64,000 nt of DNA from Puccinellia tenuiflora (taxonomy: Eukaryota; Streptophyta; Magnoliopsida; Poales; Poaceae): contig QRDG01000525.1 of the NCBI GenBank assembly GCA_012064385.1, positions 518,222-582,221 on the forward strand, given 5' to 3'. The notes under the pieces were generated by a model that was not told the DNA's origin, ran no database searches, and was given only the letters and a program-made list of their open reading frames with translations. Below are positions 57,233 to 64,000 of this stretch, piece after piece. A program made the position numbers and the translations under genes. The stretch's first letter is position 1, and each line of letters starts with the position of its first letter.

Positions 57233-60200
57233 CTATCTAGTGTTCACTTGTTTCTTCGTGTGTGTCCCTTTCTTCTGATTGCGCCGTAGCCATGGACAAT
57301 CTTCATCATTTAACACGATGCTTGGGTCAGTTTTCGCTTTGAAGGGCGGAATTTCATTAAACTTGTTGTAATCTTCTGACATGTCTGTCTTGTCCTCCAC
57401 TCCCACGATGTTTCTTTTCCCTGAAAGAACTATGTGGCGCTTTGGCTGATCGCATGATGTATCGGCTCGCTTATCTTTTCTTTTTTTTTCGGTCTGGAAG
57501 ACATGTCCTTCACATAGAAAACCTGAGCCACATCATTGGCTAGGACGAATGGCTCGGTGTGATACCCAAGATTGTTGAGATCCACTGTAGTCATTCCGTA
57601 CCGCCGGTCCATCTCTACCCCGCCTGCCAGGTTGACCCATTTGCACTGAAACAAAGGGATCTTAAAAGAAGGTCCATAGTCAAGTTCCCATATCTGCTGT
57701 ATGCAACCATAATATGTATCCTTTGTCCCATCGTCATTTCTTGCATCAAAGCGGACACCACTATTTTGGTTAGTGCTCTTTTTGTCTTGGGTTTCCGTGT
57801 AAAATGTATTACCATTTATCTCGTACCCTTGGAAAGTCAATATATTCGAAGATGGTGACTTGGCCAACAAGTATAGCTCATCTCCAACAGTGGTGTTATT
57901 AATGAGATGTGTACGCTACCAACTGCCGAAAGTTTCCACGTGCTTTCCTTTAATCCAGAAGTTAGTCTGCTCCGGGTATTCGGAGCGTAAAATATCCATG
58001 TGTTTCACGATATACGGAGCCACTAATCTGCAATTTTGTAGAACTATGTAGTGTGCTTGAGTGAAATAATGCCCGTCCATACTTCTTGTTGCTTTCTTTC
58101 CTAGCGTGCCTTTTCCACGCAGTCTCCCCTCATGGCGCGATTGAGGAACACCGATAGGCTTAAGATCAGGAATAAAGTCAACACAAAACTCAATGACCTC
58201 CTCTGTTCCATAGCCCTTGGACATGCTTCCTTCTGGCCTAGCACAGTTATGAACGTATTTCTTTAAGACTCTCATGAACCTCTCAAAGGGGAACATGTTG
58301 TGTAGAAATACAGTACCGAGAATGGAAATCTTTTCAACTAGGTGAACTATGAGGTGCGTCGTAATATTGAAGAAGGACGGTGGAAACACCAACTCGAAGC
58401 TGACAAGACATTGGACCACACCCTTCTGTAAACTTGGTAGAGTTGCCGAATCGATTACCTTCTGAGAAATTGCATTGAGGAATGCACATAGCTTTACAAT
58501 GGGTACTCGAACGTTTTCCGGTAGAATCCCACTCAATGCAACCGGAAGTAATTGTGTCATAATCACGTGGCAGTCATGAGACTTCAGGTTTTGGAACTTT
58601 TTCTCTGCCATGTTTATTATTCCCTTTATATTCGACGAGTAGCCAGAAGGGACCTTGATACTGCTCAGGACTTGAAAAAAGATCTCATTCTCTTCTTTGG
58701 TAAGAGCGTAGCTGGCAGTACCTTGATACTTCTCTGGATTCTGGTTGTCTCTTTCGTGCGTACGTTGCTGGTCCTGCCGTGCATCCGTTGTATCTTTCGT
58801 CTTCCCATACATGCCTAAGAAATTTAGCAGGTTCACGCAAAGATTTTTCGTCACGTGCATCACGTCGATTGCAGAGCGAACCTTTAGGATTTTCCAATAA
58901 GGTAAATCCCAAAATATAGATTTCTTTTTCCACAAGAGTACATGCTTGTTTGCGTCTTTCGAAACAGATAGACTGCCAGGACCCTTTCCAAAGATTACTT
59001 CTAAATCCTTGACCATGCCATATATAACATCACCATCAGGGCGTGTAGGCTTTGTCCGGTTATCTGCCTCACCTTTGAAATGCTTGCCTTTGTTTCTTAC
59101 GTGATGCCTGTTTGGAAGAAATCGACGATGCCCCAGATACACAATCTTGTTACCTAAATATATACTGTCAGTCTTATCTAAACAGTGTGTGCATGCATTA
59201 TATCTCTTTTTCGACTGTCCTGAAATATTACTAAGAGCAGGCTAATGATTGATGGTTACAAACAGCAACGCTCGTAGGCCAAATTCCTCCTGTTTGTACT
59301 CATCCCACACATGTATGTCTTCGTCAGACCAAAATTGTAAAAGTTCGTCAACTAATGGCCTCAGATACACATCAATGTTGTTGCCGGGTTGCTTCGGGCC
59401 TTGGATAAGCACTGGCATTATAATATACTTTTGCTTCATGCACAACCAAGGAGGAAGGTTATAGATACATAGAGTCAGGGGCCAGGTGCTATGACTGCTG
59501 CTCTGCTCCCCAAACGGATTCAAGCCATCTGTACTTAGACCAAACCTTAAGTTCCTTGCGTTAGCTGCAAAATGCCCAAACGTACTGTCGATTTTTCTCC
59601 ACTGAGACCCATCAGCGGGGTGTCTCAGCATCTCGTCTTCCTTACGGTCTTCTTTGTGCCATCGTAACAACTTAGCATGCTATTTGTTTCGGAACAAACG
59701 TTTCAACCGTGGTATTATAGGAGCATACCACATCACCTTCGCGGGAACCCTCTTCCTGGGGCTATGCTCGCCCTCAACATCACCTGGGTCATCTCGCCCG
59801 ATCTTATACCGCAATGCACCGCATATCGGGCAGGCATTCAAATTCTCGTACTTCTCACCGCGGTAGAGGATGCAGTCATTGATGCATGCATGTATCTTCT
59901 CCACCTCTAATCCAAGAGGGCAGACAATCTTCTTTGCTTCGTATATATTGTGGGGCAATTCATTATTCCTTGGAAGACTCTTCTTAAATATTTGTAGCAA
60001 CTCTTCAAATGCCTTGTCAGATATTCCATTCTTTGCCTTCCACTGCAGCAATTCCAGGGTGGTACCCAGCTTTTTCTGGCCATCATCACAATTTGGGTAC
60101 AACAATTTTTTATGATCCTCTAACATGCGCTCCAACTTCGACCACTTGTTTTCACTTCCGCACTTCATCTGTTCATCAAGAATGACCCGACGAAGATCAT

Positions 60201-60504
60201 CATCATCGGACTCATCAACAATGACCTCATGCTCAACTTCATCTTCCCCCATTGTAGTATCACCGTGTTCAGAGAACACAGGATAGTTGTCATCATCCTC
60301 TTCTTCAGGGTCTTCCATTATAACCCCTTTTTCTCCATGCTTGGTCCAACAAAAATAATTGGGCATGAAGCCTTGTCGCAACAGGTGGGAATGTATGGTT
60401 CTCACGCTCGGGTAATTTCTCGTATTCCGACATTCATCACATGGACAAATCATAAAACCATTCTTCAGCTTGTTTAACTTAACCACATCGAGAAAATGAT
60501 GCAT
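57233..60504 (-). pseudogene. CACTA transposase, TNP2 type (three stops, one frameshift)
   Basis: About 1090 codons on the minus strand. It opens with a transposase-associated Cys region (ICPCDECRN), an acidic stretch, and a CPICGALRYK knuckle near residue 245. The Transposase_21 part follows (ADGSQWRKID, RNLRFGLSTDGLNPFGEQSS, MPVLIQGPKQPGNNIDVYL). Then comes a DUF4218-like region (FHVTKNL-type block, SHDCHVIMTQLLPVAL, VIEFCVDF) and a DUF4216-like C-terminus (YYGCIQQIWELDYGPSFKIPLFQCKW). TAG codons interrupt the frame at 59680-59682, 59242-59244 and 57916-57918. A frame change at the T-run near 57481-57489 separates the Lys-rich tail that ends at 57233. Frame is otherwise kept, so decay is fairly recent. 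The first Met is at 60504, but coding similarity extends ~15 codons upstream (YTVRRPEFIDG), so the true start or an upstream exon is lost or spliced. Confidence 0.9.
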
Positions 60505-60721
60505 GCCATCAATGAACTCGGGACGGCGTACCGTATATCCATTATCGGCTCATCTGCATTACATAAATACATCAAAAACCATTACACCAGCTAAATAATG
60601 AATAGAGATACATGACCAAATTAATTAATACAAGTTCATCACATTAAAACCAAAGTAGAGTAGTGCCCAAATATAATACATAGTTCTCACAAAACATACA
60701 TCAATCGAAACTAACATACAA

Positions 60722-61209
60722 CTATCTAAAGAATTTAAATCCAACAACAAATGCGATCAGAATCGCAACCAAGGTAACTATTGAACCAAGAGCATAATGA
60801 TACCAAGCCTCTTGACTAATAACATATTTTCTAATCTTTTTAAGCTTGACGCGCATTGCATCCGTCTTCATCTCGTGAGCAGCGACGACGTCGGCAAGCT
60901 CGACCCTGTGAGCATCAACAATGTCGGCAATCTTAAAGTCCAATACCATCTTCTCTTCCAGGCATTGGAGACGAAGATCTTCACTTATCTTCAATTTTGC
61001 TTTCAAATCGTTGTTTTCTTTTTCTAAAAACTCGACAATAGGGTCGGCTGGAATTTCCGGTTCAACTACCTCCTAAATAAAAAATATATCTAAGTCAAGT
61101 TGGTCGGCATGATTGTTATAACCACGAAACTAAATAAATAGTTATAAAAATATACCACATCCGAATCATAGACCGGATGAGGGCCGACGGGAACGGTTAT
61201 CAAAACCAT
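60722..61209 (-). CDS. CACTA-borne coiled-coil protein with C-terminal membrane segment, two exons
   Basis: I predict exon 1 at 61209-61156 (MVLITVPVGPHPVYDSDV) and exon 2 at 61072-60722, joined by GTATAT...TTTAG, giving 134 residues. The middle is Glu/Lys/Leu-rich and heptad-like (residues ~30-95). Residues ~112-130 are a hydrophobic segment (GSIVTLVAILIAFVVGF), then FKFFR at the C-terminus, so a tail-anchored topology is predicted. It lies 218 bases upstream of the transposase on the same strand, inside the CACTA element, and is intact while the transposase is not. I know no function; it may be an element gene or a former 5' exon of the transposase gene. Confidence 0.55.
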
Positions 61210-61711
61210 GACACTATAGATATAAAAAAACATAAGAAAATTATACAAGAAATAATTATGAATTTAAATCATATAACTAACATTTTTTTAAATAAAAGTT
61301 AAAAAAGAGGCTCACCGAGGTGGTGTCGGTTACGTAGCGGTGCGGGCGATCGACGGCGGTGAGGAGGGGACGGGACGACACTATATGAAACCACAAATTA
61401 TACTTTAATTTGAGCTCAAAATGCATATAAAATAAATGAAATCCCTAACTTAGGCATTTCATCAAACACCTTGCAAGCACTACAAAAATCAAAGTAGCTA
61501 AACTTGCAACAAAATGAGCTAAACTTGAAATGCCGGAAGAGAAGATGAAGAAGTTGCTAACCCTTGTATAGGGTGCCACAAATCTTGACAAATGTTGAAG
61601 GAAAATGGGGTGAATTAGAGCTTGGGAGAGAGGAAAAATGGAGTTGGGCTCGGGTTGCTCAAAAAATGAAGCTGACCGGCTCGGGGTGGAAGAAGATATA
61701 TAGACAGAACC

Positions 61712-61990
61712 TCTTTAGTACCGGTTGGCAGCCTTTAGTACCGGTTGGTTAAAACAGCCGGTACTAAAGGGCTGGCCGTGGGCCACCAACCGTGGCCGTA
61801 TGTGCACCAACCCTTTAGTACCAGTTGGTATTAGCAACCGGTACTAAAGAGTAGCCTTTAGTACCGGTTGCTAATACCAACCGGTACTAAAGGGTTGGAT
61901 GCTTGGCGCAGCTATACAACTGGTGCTAATGGCCCCCTTTAGTACCTGTTTTTGGACAACCGGTACTAAAGAGGGCGCACCGTTGCCCTC
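61712..61990. repeat. CACTA subterminal repeats, TTTAGTACCGGTTG motif
   Basis: About ten copies of TTTAGTACCGGTTG or its reverse complement in both orientations, at steps of 20-35 bases. Such arrays next to CACTA ends are the usual binding sites for the element's own DNA-binding protein. Several adjacent copies form inverted pairs. Confidence 0.85.
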
Positions 61991-62003
61991 TTTTCTACTA
62001 GTG
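61990..62003 (-). other. CACTA terminal inverted repeat, right end
   Basis: On the minus strand it reads CACTAGTAGAAAAG. The three bases outside are GTC, the candidate target duplication. The other end is not found. Confidence 0.75.
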
Positions 62004-62192
62004 GTCATGGAAGTTCACCCCCACTTAAAAAAGGAGATCTTGTTGCCAGCTGCACTTGATCCCCCGTCAAATATCCTAGCTACTTATCTATCTAATAGTC
62101 AAACGATGCGATTGAGGACACAATATAGTACTCTCATATCTCTTTGGTGGGTACTTTGAATCGTTGGTGATCAAATCGTGGGATCTTATTTA

Positions 62193-62354
62193 GGGGGTGT
62201 TTGTTTGGGCTTTGGCTTTGGCTTTTGGCCAAAGGCCAGTTGCTTTTTGGCTTTTGAGTTTTGGAAATCAAAAAGCATCAAGCACCTATTTAGGTGCTTT
62301 TTGGCTTTTGGCCTTTGGCCAAAAGCCAAAGCCAAAGCCCAAACAAACACCCCC
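62193..62354. mobile_element. Palindromic Tourist-type MITE, 162 bp
   Basis: GGGGGTGTTTGTTTGGGC at the left and its exact reverse complement at the right (ending 62354) continue into GGCTTTGGC/GCCAAAGCC arms, so most of the element folds on itself. TTA lies directly outside both ends, the PIF/Harbinger target duplication. It ends 264 bases before the laccase start codon, so it lies in the promoter region of that gene. Confidence 0.85.
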
Positions 62355-62618
62355 TTACTTTTTTCGCGATATATTGCATGTGATGCACCAACGAATCAGA
62401 TCACACCAACAAAAAAAAAAAGATCACACAATTGATCCATGTGGGTGGGCGAGGTGTGCGGGCAGCTGGCTCAATCGAATATTGATATCTGCTACAAGTA
62501 GCTGCTTACTGCGTTGAGTGGTCAATAGCTTGAGTTAGTCGGTATACATAGCAAAACGGATCTTGATTCTTCCTAGCTAGTATCAGCAGACGGGTGCCAC
62601 GAAGCTAGCTAGCTCCTC

Positions 62619-63637
62619 ATGGCAGCCATGGCCGTTGGCGTGGTCGCCTTCTTCGTTGTGGCTCTAGCAGCGGCCGTCACCGGTGATGCGGCGCTCGTGG
62701 AGCACACGTTCGTTGTAAGCGCTTCTAGCTCCCTCTCCTTAAATTAGTCTTCTCATGAGTGATTTATGTAGTTAACTCGATCCAGTGATTCCCCCGCCAT
62801 GAAACACTGATCTGGTGATTTGGTGGAATATATAGGTGAGCCAGATTAAGCTAAATCACCTGTGCAACGACACGCTGGTCACTGTGGTGAATGGGCAACT
62901 TCCAGGCCCAGCCATAGAGGTGACGGAAGGAGACTCGGTGGTCGTTCATGTCATCAACAAGTCGCCCCATGGAGTAACAATTCACTGGTAATTAACTTAA
63001 TATTCTAACTATATCTACATCAAATTAATTAGTAGTGCTAGCACAAAACCGTGCAAATGGTTATTCGCAAAAAAAAAAAAACCGTGCAAATGGTCACCAT
63101 AGTACTGTTGAGTAAAAAAAGACATAAACTAAATGGAAACATACGCAGGCATGGAGTGAAACAGCAACTGAATTGCTGGGCTGACGGAGCAGGGATGGTC
63201 ACCCAATGCCCAATCCAGCCGACCAAGAATTTGACGTATCGATTCAACGTCATCGGCCAGGAGGGCACGCTGTGGTGGCATGCTCACATCTCCAGTCTCC
63301 GCGCAACCATTCATGGTGCCTTGATCATCCGGCCAACATCTGGGATCAATTCGTACCCGTTCTCCAAACCTGACAAAGAGATCCCCATTGTTTTAGGTTT
63401 GTGTTTGCTAGGAACCTGAAAAAGAGATCCCCATTGTTTTAAGTTTGTTTATTTTGATAAAACTTTCTTTATTGTTGCTTAATTAGGCAGTAACGAAATT
63501 ATCAATTGCATGCAGGTGAATGGTGGGACATTGATCCTGTTGTACTGGAAAGGAGGGTCGCGATGAGTATCTTTGACGATTCTCGCCCCGTTCAATTACA
63601 ATCAACGGAAGGCTTGGGGACCTCAATAACTGTTCTG
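62619..63637 (+). pseudogene. Laccase, 5' four exons, with an exon 4 frameshift (gene continues beyond the window)
   Basis: Exons are 62619-62714 (96 bp), 62836-62987 (152 bp), 63149-63396 (248 bp) and 63516-63637 (122 bp), each with GT...AG introns. Exon 1 encodes a signal peptide (hydrophobic VGVVAFFVVALAAAVTG). Exons 2-3 carry the copper ligand blocks HWHG (split by intron 2) and WWHAH, and the laccase signatures NCWADG, MVTQCPIQP and GQEGTLWWHAH. Plant laccases are secreted multicopper oxidases that polymerise monolignols. In exon 4 the frame runs GEWWDID...IFDDS. The expected TINGRLGDLNNCS is then found in a different frame from about 63590, so one indel lies near 63583-63592. Exon 4 is also shorter than the ~129 bp I recall as usual. 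Exon 5 onward, with the remaining copper sites, is not in the window. A sequencing error cannot be excluded. Confidence 0.88.
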
Positions 63638-63738
63638 GTACTTTACTGTCATTCTTGCTAAAATTCTAAGAATAACTAAGCTTAATTAGGCGAGTATCAA
63701 ACTATACACTGATGCATGTTTTCCACAATGAATAAGTA

Positions 63739-63974
63739 CTCCCTCCATTCCAATGAATAAGTCGTCCTCGTTTTATGTGTTTTTTCTTTGATCAGGAATT
63801 ACTCCAAACATATAAAGATTATTTTTATAAAATTTGCATCATTAGAAAGTATTTTTCAATATGAATCCAACAAGGCTAATTATGTAGAATATAATCAAGA
63901 TATTTGTGCTCAAATTTTTTTGGCCAAACTTTGTCTTGAAATGCGTATGCGCCTTATTCATAGAAACGGAGGTT
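63739..63974. mobile_element. Stowaway MITE in laccase intron 4
   Basis: It begins CTCCCTCCATTCC after TA and ends with the complementary GAAACGGAGG...TA, ~236 bases, AT-rich and non-coding. This is the standard Stowaway (Tc1/mariner) terminal repeat with TA duplication. The last bases of the right end are altered (TTG where GAG is expected). Confidence 0.85.
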
Positions 63975-64000
63975 GTATACACTATATGTCTCCTGCAATA

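Larger units (their letters stand above)
55653..62003 (-). mobile_element. CACTA (En/Spm) transposon, minus strand, left end unresolved
   Basis: The right end reads CACTAGTAGAAAAGAGG on the minus strand (62003 downward). Subterminal TTTAGTACCGGTTG repeats lie at 61712-61990. Similar motifs recur near the left side (AACCGGTGCTAAAG at 55653, ACCGGTTATA and CAACCGGTACTAA near 55733-55757). In minus-strand order the interior holds a coiled-coil/membrane gene, a TNP2-type transposase pseudogene, a perfect stem-loop, 51-bp tandem repeats and a small ORF. No CACTA terminus is visible at the left; TTTGGTGGAGAACA at about 55639-55652 could be a decayed one. The element is inactive as it stands. Confidence 0.75.

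Noticed and set aside
62619..63637. Calling the laccase a functional gene.
   Set aside because: Exon 4 needs a frame change to recover the expected family sequence, and the remaining exons are outside the window, so it is listed as a probable pseudogene with the caveat of sequence error.

Overview
This is plant nuclear DNA, almost certainly from a grass and probably a large-genome Pooideae (Triticeae or oat type). The evidence is nested LTR retrotransposons, a CACTA transposon with TTTAGTACCGG subterminal repeats, Tourist and Stowaway MITEs, a Gypsy LTR of the type common in wheat-like genomes, and a laccase gene with small introns at the right edge. The family and species calls rest on memory of repeat families, not on a search.

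Region 1-45.6 kb is a tandem macro-duplication. One unit is: an AT-rich satellite array with a ~660-bp monomer, then an ~8.3-kb single-copy-like flank, then a 2.27-kb Copia LTR and the 5' part of its gag gene. Unit 1 spans 1849-22281 and unit 2 spans 22282-about 45559. The tail of a further unit (LTR end plus gag) occupies 1-1848. The same gag-to-satellite junction occurs at 1848 and 22281. The flank copies (10274-18586 and 33507-41848) align throughout, with scattered substitutions and indels. In the rightmost unit, gag runs on into the complete parental element.

That parental element is 41849-52320: LTRs 41849-44129 and 50030-52320, a 5-bp target duplication ACCGT, a primer binding site, gag with two CCHC knuckles, a 3.6-kb non-coding tract where pol would be, and a polypurine tract. 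It is a gag-only (TR-GAG type) non-autonomous Copia element. It sits inside an older minus-strand Gypsy-type LTR (right part 52326-53740). That LTR lies at the 3' LTR of a still older minus-strand Copia reverse transcriptase/RNase H fragment (53741-55097), which also carries a 308-bp hAT MITE.

From about 55.6 to 62.0 kb lies a minus-strand CACTA (En/Spm) element. It has a decayed TNP2-type transposase (three in-frame TAG codons and one frameshift), an upstream two-exon gene for a coiled-coil protein with a C-terminal membrane segment, a small downstream ORF, a 51-bp tandem repeat, and subterminal repeats with a terminus at 62003. Its left terminus is not clear. Beyond it are a palindromic Tourist-like MITE and the 5' four exons of a laccase gene. 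The laccase has an apparent frameshift in exon 4 and a Stowaway MITE in the next intron, and it runs off the window.

The only host gene I can recognise is the laccase. Everything else is repeats, transposons or unassigned DNA. The most unusual feature is the fusion of an LTR promoter and gag to a satellite array, amplified as a ~20-23 kb unit.
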